The position numbers and the translations under genes are program-made. DNA of 64,000 nucleotides, from the NCBI GenBank assembly GCA_963719485.1, contig OY970387.1, positions 1,488,001-1,552,000 of the forward strand, given 5' to 3'. Shown piece after piece: positions 52,524-60,372 of the stretch. The stretch's first letter is position 1. Every line of letters starts with the position of its first letter. The notes under the pieces are model-generated. The model saw nothing but the letters and a program-made list of their open reading frames with translations, did not search any database and was not told the origin of the DNA. The stretch is from Bog-473 sp963719485. GTDB lineage: Bacteria > Actinomycetota > Acidimicrobiia > Acidimicrobiales > RAAP-2.

Positions 52524-52856
52524 GCTGGCGCCACTTCCCGCTCTCCTGAATCCGAGTAGCGCCGAGGGCGCCCCAATGCCCCCAGCACAGACCGGGTCTG
52601 GCCAGAGAGCCCTTTCCCCCGGGGGCCAGGCTCCGGTCAGTCTGCCATAAGCGCCGTACGGGCGCCCTGAGAGTCGGGCGGGTGCGGCCTGCAGGGGGCG
52701 GGCGACGGTCCGAGGCAGAGCGGCGGGCGATGCGGAAGCAGCGCGCCGCCGTAGTGGCGCGCCCCAGCCCGCCAGGCGGCATGCGGGGTTTCAGACGCGC
52801 CCGCGTGCCCGCGGGCTACGAAAACGACCACCAGAAGTCCGCTACGGACTGCCAGG
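52524..52856. other. Intergenic region without recognised gene
   Basis: About 330 bp between the acetyltransferase and tRNA-Glu. It holds CCCCCGGGGG flanked by a GGCC repeat, which may fold as a hairpin, but no coding pattern is convincing on either strand. Confidence 0.5.
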
Positions 52857-52929
52857 CACCCCCAACCGGATTCGAACCGGTGCTGCCGCCGTGAAAGGGC
52901 GGTGTCCTAGGCCGCTAGACGATGGGGGC
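52857..52929 (-). tRNA. tRNA-Glu (TTC)
   Basis: Minus-strand cloverleaf: acceptor GCCCCCA with TGGGGGT, anticodon stem CCGCC/GGCGG with loop CTTTCAC (TTC), T arm ACCGG/CCGGT with loop TTCGAAT. The discriminator is G and CCA is not encoded. It lies directly downstream of the heme A synthase gene on the same strand. Confidence 0.95.
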
Positions 52930-52960
52930 GGGCCGTGCCTGGTGCACGGAACAGCCCAGC

Positions 52961-53932
52961 CTAATGGGCGCCGATCGGGACACCCGGCGCCGACGAGGTG
53001 TCGCGGACGAGGGGGGAGGGCAGCACCTCTGGGGCGTGGTACGTGCAGGTGAGGAACGCCTGCACGGATCCGATCACCAGCGCGGTGGCGCCGAGGATGT
53101 GGACCTCCACCAGGAGTGCTGGCAGGTGGGTGAAGTACTGCGTGTACCCGACCGCCGCCTGAGCCGCCATCACCGCCATCAGGATGCGTGCGGCGCGGCG
53201 CACCCGCTCGGGCACGTCGCCGATGTGGAGAGCCACGACGAGGCCGATGGTCACGCCGATCAGGAGGAGGGCGAGGCTCGAGTGGAGCTCGGCCATGTCG
53301 CGCAGCGCGATCGGGATCCGCTTGGCCACCTGTTGACCCGAGGCGTCTCCGGCGTGCGGGCCGGCACCGGTGACGGCGGTACCGGCGGCGATCACGACGG
53401 CCAGGATCCCGAGGACCCCGTAGAACAGGCGGATCACGGGTCGCGGCACCAAGAGGTGCGCCGACCCCGGCATGTAGTCGCGGGTGGAGCGGTGGACCAG
53501 CACCACCGCGTCGACCAGCAGGAGCATGGTGGCGAAGAAGTGCACCATGACCAGGTAGGGGTTGAGCTTGGTGTAGACGACGATCCCCCCGAGGACGGCC
53601 TGGGCGACCACGCCGGCCACCAGCCCGCCGCTCAGCCAGATCAGGTCACGCCGGCGGGGTGCGCGGAAGATCGAGCCGAGGAGGGCGGCGAGCACCGCCA
53701 CGGTGAGGACGACCGTGACCAGGCGGTTCCCGAACTCGACCAGGCCGTGGAACTGCAACGCCGGGGTGAGGTGCCCCACCGAGCACTCGGGCCAGTCGGC
53801 GCAGCCGAGACCGGAGCCGGTCAGGCGGACCGCCGCCCCGGTCACCACGATGAGGGCGGTCAGGACCAGGGCCAGGACGTCGAGCCGGTGGCTCAGCGAG
53901 GGTGAGACGGTGGGGGTGCGGCGCCGAGACAC
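52961..53932 (-). CDS. ctaA: Heme A synthase (COX15/CtaA)
   Basis: Oxidises heme O to heme A for cytochrome c oxidase. 323 residues, eight helices in two four-helix halves. Heme-ligand His residues occur in LQFHGLVEFGNRLV, VMVHFFATMLLLVDAV, MAELHSSLALLL and VEVHILGATALV. The Cys pair of the actinobacterial type may be represented by GCADWPEC in the first loop. GTG 53932 is the best start; the long frame upstream is antisense to ctaB. It diverges from ctaB with a 66-bp gap. Confidence 0.93.
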   Translation of the reverse strand: MSRRRTPTVSPSLSHRLDVLALVLTALIVVTGAAVRLTGSGLGCADWPECSVGHLTPALQFHGLVEFGNRLVTVVLTVAVLAALLGSIFRAPRRRDLIWLSGGLVAGVVAQAVLGGIVVYTKLNPYLVMVHFFATMLLLVDAVVLVHRSTRDYMPGSAHLLVPRPVIRLFYGVLGILAVVIAAGTAVTGAGPHAGDASGQQVAKRIPIALRDMAELHSSLALLLIGVTIGLVVALHIGDVPERVRRAARILMAVMAAQAAVGYTQYFTHLPALLVEVHILGATALVIGSVQAFLTCTYHAPEVLPSPLVRDTSSAPGVPIGAH

Positions 53933-53998
53933 TCTGGCCAAGCGTACCGGCGCCCGTCGCCTGGTCCCGGGCGAGCCTCGGCCGTAGGCTGCGGGCAC

Positions 53999-54934
53999 AT
54001 GTCCATTGAGGCGCCCCTTCTTCCGGGCCTGCGAGCCAAGCGGTCGTGGTCGACCGTCGGGGCCTACGTCGCCCTGACCAAGCCACGGATCATCGAGCTT
54101 CTGCTGGTCACGACGCTCCCCACCATGGTGGTGGCGCAGCGCGGCCTGCCCCCGCTCTGGCTCATGGTCGCCACCCTGGCCGGTGGGGCGCTGGCGGCCG
54201 GTGGGGCCAACGCCATCAACATGGTGGTGGACCGCGACATCGACCGTTTGATGAACCGGACCAAGAACCGCCCGCTGGTGACCGGCGCCATGACGCCCAC
54301 CGCGGCGCTTGTCTTCGCGCTTGCGCTCGAGGTGGCGGCGTTCGTGGAGCTGTGGCTCGCGGTCAACCTGCTGTCGGCCGTGCTGGCCATCTCGGCCACC
54401 CTTTTCTACGTCTTCGTGTACACCCTGTGGCTCAAGCGCCGCTCGACGCAGAACATCGTGATCGGCGGCGCGGCGGGCGCGGTGCCGGTGCTGGTCGGCT
54501 GGGCGGCAGTGACCGACAGCCTGGCCTGGGCGCCCGTGGTGCTCTTCGCCATCATCTTCATCTGGACCCCGCCGCACTTCTGGTCCCTGGCGGTGCGCTA
54601 CAAGGAGGACTACCGGGCGGCGGATGTGCCCATGCTGCCGGTGGTGGCATCCATGAAGCGCACGACGACGGAGATCGTCTATTACACGGTGGCGCTGGTG
54701 GCGGTGTCGTTCCTGTTCGGGCCGGTGGCCCACCTGGGCTGGATCTACATGATCACCGCCGCCGTGCTCGGTGCCGGTTTCCTCTACCTCGTGACCCGAC
54801 TCTGGGGCCTGGCCCAAAACGGGCAGGCCACCGGGCGCGACGCCATGAAGGTCTTCGGGTACTCCATCACCTACCTCACCGTGCTGTTCGTGGCGATGGC
54901 GGGCGACGTACTCATCTCCAATCACATTCACTAG
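53999..54934 (+). CDS. ctaB: Heme O synthase (protoheme IX farnesyltransferase)
   Basis: Membrane prenyltransferase of 311 residues with nine helices. The first Asp-rich motif is NMVVDRDIDRLMNRTKNRP, and the second region is RYKEDYRAADVPMLPVV. It makes heme O, the substrate of the divergent CtaA. The pair supplies heme A to an aa3 oxidase whose genes are not in this window. Confidence 0.95.
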   Translation: MSIEAPLLPGLRAKRSWSTVGAYVALTKPRIIELLLVTTLPTMVVAQRGLPPLWLMVATLAGGALAAGGANAINMVVDRDIDRLMNRTKNRPLVTGAMTPTAALVFALALEVAAFVELWLAVNLLSAVLAISATLFYVFVYTLWLKRRSTQNIVIGGAAGAVPVLVGWAAVTDSLAWAPVVLFAIIFIWTPPHFWSLAVRYKEDYRAADVPMLPVVASMKRTTTEIVYYTVALVAVSFLFGPVAHLGWIYMITAAVLGAGFLYLVTRLWGLAQNGQATGRDAMKVFGYSITYLTVLFVAMAGDVLISNHIH

Positions 54935-54946
54935 GGTCCCCGCGCG

Positions 54947-55591
54947 ATGACCGACGCACCACCTCCGGGTCCGGGGCCGTCGGCCGCCACGGCGGGCGAC
55001 GGTGTCGTCACCGTGCGCCGACCCCGTAAGCGCTTCATCCTCATCGGGCTGGGCATCGGTCTCCTGATCATCGTGCTCATCGGGCTGCTGACCAGTATCG
55101 GCAGCAGTCCAAGCTCGGGTCAGCCCAAGGTGGGCGATCAGGTACCGCATTTCACGTCAAGCAACGTCGGGCCAACGGGTTCGTCCCAGGTGTCTGTTCC
55201 GGCCGACGGCGGCGGGAACGGCACACCGGCCGTCCTTCTGTTCTTCGGGGCCTGGTGCGCGAGTTGCAAGGAGGAGCTGCCCCCGCTCACCGCGGTGGTG
55301 CGACAGCAGCAGCGGTCAAGTGGCCCGCTGTCGCGGATCCGCGTCATCGGGGTCGACAGCTTCGACAAGACATCGATTGCGAAGTCATTCATCCGCGGTG
55401 AAGGCGTGACCTTCCCGGTGGCGTCGGACCACGATGCCGCGATCACGAGCGGCTCGTTCTTCTTCGACGGCGATCCCTACACGGTGTTCGTCAACGGGGA
55501 CGGCACGATCTCCAAGATCGTGGCAGGCGCCCAGCTCACGCCGGCGACCTTCACCCAGGACGAGCGCGCACTCATTCCCAGCGGAACGTGA
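54947..55591 (+). CDS. TlpA-like membrane-anchored thioredoxin
   Basis: 214 residues. One N-terminal helix at about 26-47 is followed by a thioredoxin-fold domain with active site FFGAWCASCKEELPPL (CxxC) and a cis-Pro region FDGDPYTVFV. It faces outside and probably reduces disulphides of cytochrome or oxidase assembly factors, in keeping with ctaA and ctaB next door. It follows ctaB by 12 bp. Its 3' end overlaps the convergent ABC permease by 20 bp. Confidence 0.88.
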   Translation: MTDAPPPGPGPSAATAGDGVVTVRRPRKRFILIGLGIGLLIIVLIGLLTSIGSSPSSGQPKVGDQVPHFTSSNVGPTGSSQVSVPADGGGNGTPAVLLFFGAWCASCKEELPPLTAVVRQQQRSSGPLSRIRVIGVDSFDKTSIAKSFIRGEGVTFPVASDHDAAITSGSFFFDGDPYTVFVNGDGTISKIVAGAQLTPATFTQDERALIPSGT

Positions 55592-56327
55592 GCGCGGCCG
55601 CCAGCGGTGCGGCCACGGCCCAGACCGCCAGAACGGCCCACGACTCCGCCGGCACGGCGGCGCCCGCGCCGAGGGTGGCGTGCAACGCGGCGGACAGCGC
55701 CTCAGCCGGCAGCAGCTTGGCGAAGTCGGCCAGCCCGGTGGGCAGCTTCGAGATCGGGACGATCATGCCGCCGAGCAAGAGCAAGATCAGATAGAGGCCG
55801 TTCGCCGCGGCCAGGTTCACCTCGGGCCGTAGCGTGCCGGCCATGAAGAGGCCGATGCCGGCGAAAGCGGCGGAGCCCAGGAGCACCGCGCCGATGGCGC
55901 CTGCCACCGCCGCTGAGCCCCCGCCGCCCGGATTCCAGCCCAGGGCCAGCCCGACCGGCAGCAGGACGGCGGCCTGCAGGAGCTCGACTGCGACGATCGT
56001 CACGATCTTGGCGCCGAGCAGGCGCGGCCGGCCCAGTGGGGTGGCGCCGAGGCGCTTGAGCACCCCGTAGCCGCGCTCGAAGCCGGTGGCGATCCCGAGA
56101 GAGACCATGGCCGTGGACATCACCGCCAGCGCCAGGATGCCGGGCACGAAGAAATTGGCCGGCGTGGCCGTCGGGGTCGAGACCACCGAGACCTTCGAGA
56201 AGAAGAGCAGGAACACCACGGGGATGCCCAGGGTCAGCAGCAGCGTCTCGCCGCGGCGCAGGGTCATGTAGATCTCCGCGCTGGTCTGCGCAGTGAGCGG
56301 CCGCAGGGTGCCAGCCGTCGTGCTCAT
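55572..56327 (-). CDS. ABC-2 exporter, membrane subunit
   Basis: 251 residues with six helices. It has a conserved NFFVPGILALAVMSTAMVSL first segment and ERGYGVLKRLGATPLGRPRL, the coupling-helix pattern of ABC-2 permeases. ATG 56327 overlaps the stop of the ATPase gene. The longer upstream frame is antisense or out-of-frame to that gene. Substrate unknown. Confidence 0.9.
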   Translation of the reverse strand: MSTTAGTLRPLTAQTSAEIYMTLRRGETLLLTLGIPVVFLLFFSKVSVVSTPTATPANFFVPGILALAVMSTAMVSLGIATGFERGYGVLKRLGATPLGRPRLLGAKIVTIVAVELLQAAVLLPVGLALGWNPGGGGSAAVAGAIGAVLLGSAAFAGIGLFMAGTLRPEVNLAAANGLYLILLLLGGMIVPISKLPTGLADFAKLLPAEALSAALHATLGAGAAVPAESWAVLAVWAVAAPLAAALTFRWE

Positions 56328-57334
56328 CGGGAGCGCCTCCGGCCCCGGCGTCGGGTCGTGTGGTCCCGGACTTCGGCCGACCCGTCGGCTGTCGTCGCGG
56401 CGGCCGCCCCCACCGTCTCGAAGTACACGTCTTCGAGGGTCTTGCCCGCCACCAGGTCGGTGAGGGTGGCGCCGCGCGCGGCCAGGAACGTGGCGACGGC
56501 CGCGGTGACGGCGGGGGTCGCGACCCCCGAGGCCTCGACCCGGTAGCGCCCGGGCGCGGTCTCGTTGACCACGGTCCCGGTCCCCACCGCCTCGGCCAGC
56601 GCGGCGATGTCGAGCGCGGGGGGCGCCCCGAACGTGATGACCGGTGGGGCGCCGCCGCCGGGGCCCGCACCGGTGGTGAGGCTGTGCGGCGTGCCCTCCA
56701 GCACCACGCGGCCCGAGGACAGGATCACGATGCGGTCCGCCATCCGCTCGGCCTCGCCCAGCTCGTGCGTGGTGAGGACGACGCACACGCCCCTCTCCTT
56801 CATGTCGGCCACCACGGCGCGCACGGCGATGCGCCCCTCGGGGTCGACGCCCGCCGTCGGCTCGTCGAGGAAAGCCACCTCCGGCCGTCCGACGAGCGCC
56901 AGCGCGAGGGAGAGCCGTTGCTGCTCACCCCCCGACAGGTGGCGCCAGGGCGTGGCGGCGACCGAGCGCAGGCCGACGAGGTCGAGCAGCTCGCCCGCCG
57001 GCACGGGCTCGGGGTAGTAGCCCGCGAAGAGGTCGAGGACGCGGCGCGGCCCCAGCATGGGGTACACGCCGCCGCGCTGGAGCATCACCCCGACGCGGCC
57101 GCTGAGCGCGGCGTGGTCGGCGATGGGATCGAGCCCCAGGACGCGCGCCTCGCCGGCGACGGGGCGGCGGTAGCCCTCGAGCGTCTCGACGGTGGACGTC
57201 TTGCCGGCACCGTTGGGCCCGAGCACGACGACCACCTCACCCGCATCGGCGGCCAGGTCGAGATGGTCCACCGCCGCACGTGTGCCCGCGGGTCCGTAGC
57301 GCACGGTGAGGCCCGTGACCTCGACGGCTGGCAC
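56324..57334 (-). CDS. ABC-2 exporter, ATP-binding subunit
   Basis: 336 residues. Walker A is GPNGAGKTS, the signature is LSGGEQQRLSLALAL, Walker B is VAFLDEPTAGVDPEG, and the H-loop is TTHELGEAE. The C-terminal region is Ala/Gly/Pro-rich and ends in a very basic tail. It is coupled to the permease gene. A place next to cytochrome oxidase assembly genes recalls heme or cytochrome-biogenesis exporters, but this is not proven. Confidence 0.93.
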   Translation of the reverse strand: MPAVEVTGLTVRYGPAGTRAAVDHLDLAADAGEVVVVLGPNGAGKTSTVETLEGYRRPVAGEARVLGLDPIADHAALSGRVGVMLQRGGVYPMLGPRRVLDLFAGYYPEPVPAGELLDLVGLRSVAATPWRHLSGGEQQRLSLALALVGRPEVAFLDEPTAGVDPEGRIAVRAVVADMKERGVCVVLTTHELGEAERMADRIVILSSGRVVLEGTPHSLTTGAGPGGGAPPVITFGAPPALDIAALAEAVGTGTVVNETAPGRYRVEASGVATPAVTAAVATFLAARGATLTDLVAGKTLEDVYFETVGAAAATTADGSAEVRDHTTRRRGRRRSR

Positions 57335-57360
57335 GGCGTCGCAGGCTACTTTGAGCAGGA

Positions 57361-58665
57361 GTGATCGATATCCGGGTGCTCCGTGACGACCCCGACGGGG
57401 TCAAGGCCGCGCTGGCCCGTCGCGGCGTGGAGGCGGCCGAGGTGGACGCGGTGATGGAGGCCGACAGGGCATGGAGCGCGCGGATGCGTGTCGCCGAAGA
57501 GATGCGGGCCGAGGTCAAGGAGCTCTCGCGCCTGGTCGGGCAGGCCAAGAAGGCGGGCGACGAGACCCGGGCCGCAGACCTCAGCAGGCGGAGCCGCGAG
57601 CTGGGCGACGACGAACGGGTCGCCACCGCCGAGGCCGAGGCCTTCCTGGAGCAGCGACAGACCGGGCTGCTCTACCTCCCCAACATCCCGGCGGAGGACG
57701 CTCCGGACGGGGTCGGCGAGCACGACAACGTGGAAATCCGCCGGTGGTGGCCGGGGCAAGAGGCCGGGCAGCCGGCACCGGCGCGGGGGGCGCACCAGGA
57801 GGTCCCGCACTGGGAGATCGGCGAGTCGCTGCAGATCCTCGACATGGAGCGTGGGGCGCGGCTGGCCGGCTCCATGTTCCCCCTCTACCGGGGCCCCGGG
57901 GCGCGGCTGCTGCGGGCGCTCACCGCGTTCGCCATCGACCGGCACTCGCCGGCCTACGAGGAGATCCGGCCGCCGACAGTGGTGCTGACCGAGACCATGA
58001 CCTCCACCGGCCACCTGCCCAAGTTCGCCGACGACGCCTACCACCTCGAACGCGACGACCTGTGGCTGATCCCGACCGCCGAGGTGCCGCTCACCTCCAT
58101 GCACCGGGGCGAGATCCTGGAGGAGGCCCAGCTCCCGCTGCGCTTCACCGCGGCCACGGCCTGCTACCGCCGCGAGGCGGGCTCGGCCGGGCGCGACACG
58201 CGGGGCCTGCTGCGGGTGCACGAGTTCGACAAGGTGGAGCTGTTCGCGTACACCACGCCCGAAGATGCGCTCGACGCGCAGGCCGACATCTTGGAGCGGG
58301 CCGAGTCGATGCTGCGAGAGCTCGAGCTGACCTACCGGGTGCTCGACCTGTGCTGCGGGGACCTCGGTGGCTCGTCGGCCCGCACCTTCGACCTCGAGGC
58401 CTACGCGCCGGGCGTCGACCGCTGGCTCGAGGTGAGCTCCGTCAGCTGGTTCCGCGACTACCAGGCCCGCCGGGCCAACGTGCGCTTCCGCCCCGCCGGC
58501 GGGGGGCCGCTGCAGCTGGTGCACACGGTGAACGGCTCGGCACTGGCCTGGCCCCGCATCTGGGCCGCCCTGGTGGAGAGCGCACGCCAGGAGGACGGGA
58601 CGGTGTTGTTGCCCGAGTGCCTCGCGCCGTATCTCGCCGGGGAACTGCTGATCAAGGCGCCATGA
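57361..58665 (+). CDS. serS: Seryl-tRNA synthetase
   Basis: Class II synthetase of 434 residues. The N-terminal coiled-coil arm is at about 25-105. Motif 2 is in TAATACYRREAGSAGRDTRG and motif 3 in HTVNGSALAWPRIWAALVES. The start is GTG 57361 with AGGA upstream. The usual NGSGLA of motif 3 is NGSALA here, with Ala for the conserved Gly, a mild change. Essential for protein synthesis; the single-gene layout is normal. Confidence 0.94.
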   Translation: MIDIRVLRDDPDGVKAALARRGVEAAEVDAVMEADRAWSARMRVAEEMRAEVKELSRLVGQAKKAGDETRAADLSRRSRELGDDERVATAEAEAFLEQRQTGLLYLPNIPAEDAPDGVGEHDNVEIRRWWPGQEAGQPAPARGAHQEVPHWEIGESLQILDMERGARLAGSMFPLYRGPGARLLRALTAFAIDRHSPAYEEIRPPTVVLTETMTSTGHLPKFADDAYHLERDDLWLIPTAEVPLTSMHRGEILEEAQLPLRFTAATACYRREAGSAGRDTRGLLRVHEFDKVELFAYTTPEDALDAQADILERAESMLRELELTYRVLDLCCGDLGGSSARTFDLEAYAPGVDRWLEVSSVSWFRDYQARRANVRFRPAGGGPLQLVHTVNGSALAWPRIWAALVESARQEDGTVLLPECLAPYLAGELLIKAP

Positions 58666-58740
58666 GGCCGTCGCCTGCTCTCGTCGTGTGGCCCTTCTGG
58701 CCCTCCTTGCCCTCCGGGCTGGCGATCGTTCCCGGAACGC

Positions 58741-58756
58741 TAAACAGATTCGTTTA
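58741..58756. promoter_or_regulatory. Inverted repeat in promoter region
   Basis: TAAAC-AGATTC-GTTTA within an AT-richer island of the 200-bp gap after serS. It could be an operator for the DinB-like and metallo-beta-lactamase genes. No regulator is adjacent. Confidence 0.35.
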
Positions 58757-58781
58757 TAGTCTGGGGAGACATCGCCGGTCG

Positions 58782-58830
58782 CCGTCACCGTCACCGTCAC
58801 CGTGGCCGTTGCCGTCGCAGTCACCATCGC
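58782..58830. repeat. Hexanucleotide tandem repeat
   Basis: CCGTCA repeated about three and a half times, then six-base units decaying through GTGGCC, GTTGCC and GTCGCA to ATCGCC. It is in frame with the gene at 58865 and would encode alternating Val and Thr/Ala if translation started upstream. Confidence 0.6.
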
Positions 58831-58864
58831 CAGCGCCGGCGCCAGGGGCAACACCCTTGGCGGC

Positions 58865-59605
58865 ATGACGATCACCGGCATCGAGGGACACCCGCCGAGC
58901 GAGCACTTCGGCTTCGGCGACAGGCTCGAGATCATCGCAGCCGAGAGCCGGCGCCTGGCCGAGACGGTGGCGGCACTCGATCTCGAGGCAAGGGTGCCGT
59001 CCACTCCGGAGTGGTCGGTGCGCGACCTGGCCCACCACATCGGCGAGGTGCAGTGGTACTGGGGTCAGAACGTCCACGCGCAGAATGCGGCCGAGCGCTC
59101 CGGGGCCGGGCTGACGGCCTTTCCCGAGGACAGCGACCTGCTGGCCTGGCTGGGCTGGTGCACCTATTCACTGCTCGGCGCCTTCCGCGAGGTCGGCGCC
59201 GACTCGCCCTGCTGGGCGTGGTGGCCCGAGCCCCACACGGCGGGTGCCGTGGGCCGGCACCAGGCACAGGAGGTGTCCGTGCACCGTTGGGACGCCGAAG
59301 GCGTGACCGGCTCGTCGATGCCGCTCCACCCCGGGCTGGCCGACGACGGGGTGCCCGAGTTCATCGAGATCATGGTCGGCTCCGACCTGGCGTCGCTGCC
59401 GGGCGCCGTCACGCTGACCGCCGTCGACACCGGCGCCAGCTGGCGCGTCGGCGGCGCCGGTGACGGCACCCGGGTCTCCGAGCTGCGAGCGACTGCGTCG
59501 GACCTCGTCCTGATGCTCTACCGGCGCCTCCCGGTCCCCGACGGCGACGTCGAGGGGGACCCCATGCTGGTGGCGGCACTCCTGTCCCTGGCCGACACCC
59601 GGTGA
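58865..59605 (+). CDS. DinB/mycothiol-type maleylpyruvate isomerase family protein
   Basis: 246 residues. The N-terminal DinB helical bundle has the metal-site pattern VPSTPEWSVRDLAHHIGEVQ and a later His in VGRHQAQEVSVHRWDAE. The C-terminal MDMPI-type domain follows from about 165. These thiol-linked enzymes use mycothiol in actinobacteria; the reaction is unknown here. The start is ATG 58865; an in-frame GTG at 58802 would add the repeat-encoded residues. The stop overlaps the next start (GTGA). Confidence 0.8.
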   Translation: MTITGIEGHPPSEHFGFGDRLEIIAAESRRLAETVAALDLEARVPSTPEWSVRDLAHHIGEVQWYWGQNVHAQNAAERSGAGLTAFPEDSDLLAWLGWCTYSLLGAFREVGADSPCWAWWPEPHTAGAVGRHQAQEVSVHRWDAEGVTGSSMPLHPGLADDGVPEFIEIMVGSDLASLPGAVTLTAVDTGASWRVGGAGDGTRVSELRATASDLVLMLYRRLPVPDGDVEGDPMLVAALLSLADTR

Positions 59606-60339
59606 CCGAGCTGACCTTCCTGGGGACGGGTAACTTTCTCGCCCCCCCGGGCCGCTACTGGAACAGCTTCGTGATGGACGGATCGGTGCTCGTGGAGCCC
59701 GCACCCACGGCCTTGCCGCACCTGGCGCGCTGCGGCTTCAGGGTGGAGGACATCGAGGTCGTGGTCGTCTCGCACTTCCACGCCGACCACTGCTTCGGGT
59801 GGCCCTTCCTCCTCCTCGCCGCCGCCGAGGGCGCAGCGGCCGGACGCACGCTGCACGTGGTGGGCCCGCCGGGGATCGAGGCGCACCTGGCCAACATGAA
59901 CGAGGCGGGGGCGGTGCAGTCCGTGACCGCGCTGGGCCACGCCAACCTCGACCTCCGCTTCGTGGAGGTCGACGGGAGCTGGCAGGAGGCGGGGCCGCTG
60001 CGCTTCCGGGCGGTCGAGGTCGAGCACGTGCCGTACCTGCGCTGCTTCGGCTACCTGTTCGAGCGCGCCGGCAAGGTCGTGGCCTACTCTGGTGACACCA
60101 CCCCGTGCGATGGGCTCAGCGAGCTGGCCCGCGAGTCGGAGGTGCTGGTGGTGGAGTGCAACGGCCGGCATACCCCCGCCGGGGTCCCGTCCACGCACAT
60201 GGACGAGGAGGCGGTCTGCGCGCTGCAGTCCGCCCATCCCGACGTGCATTTGGTCCTGACGCATCTCGGGGAGCAGGTGGACACGGCGTCCATGGCGGGC
60301 GTGACCGTCCCCGACGACTTCGAACGTCTGACGGTCTGA
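59602..60339 (+). CDS. Metallo-beta-lactamase-fold hydrolase (RNase Z-like group)
   Basis: 245 residues. It starts LTFLGTGNFLAPPGRYWNS, then the zinc motif VVSHFHADHCFGWPFLL, AYSGDTTPC with the bridging Asp, and LVLTHLG near the end. It belongs to the group of small MBL proteins related to RNase Z and phosphodiesterases. It is translationally coupled to the DinB-like gene, so both may act on the same thiol conjugate. Confidence 0.87.
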   Translation: MTELTFLGTGNFLAPPGRYWNSFVMDGSVLVEPAPTALPHLARCGFRVEDIEVVVVSHFHADHCFGWPFLLLAAAEGAAAGRTLHVVGPPGIEAHLANMNEAGAVQSVTALGHANLDLRFVEVDGSWQEAGPLRFRAVEVEHVPYLRCFGYLFERAGKVVAYSGDTTPCDGLSELARESEVLVVECNGRHTPAGVPSTHMDEEAVCALQSAHPDVHLVLTHLGEQVDTASMAGVTVPDDFERLTV

Positions 60340-60372
60340 TCGGCTGACGGGGTGCGGGGGGCGCTGCCTTGG

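Noticed and set aside
53933..55150. Long N-terminal extension of heme A synthase
   Set aside because: It is antisense to ctaB and the thioredoxin gene, with His/Gln/Arg-rich nonsense sequence. GTG 53932 fits the family length.
58782..58830. CRISPR array
   Set aside because: The unit is six bases without spacers. No CRISPR-like array of 25-40-bp repeats was seen anywhere in the window.
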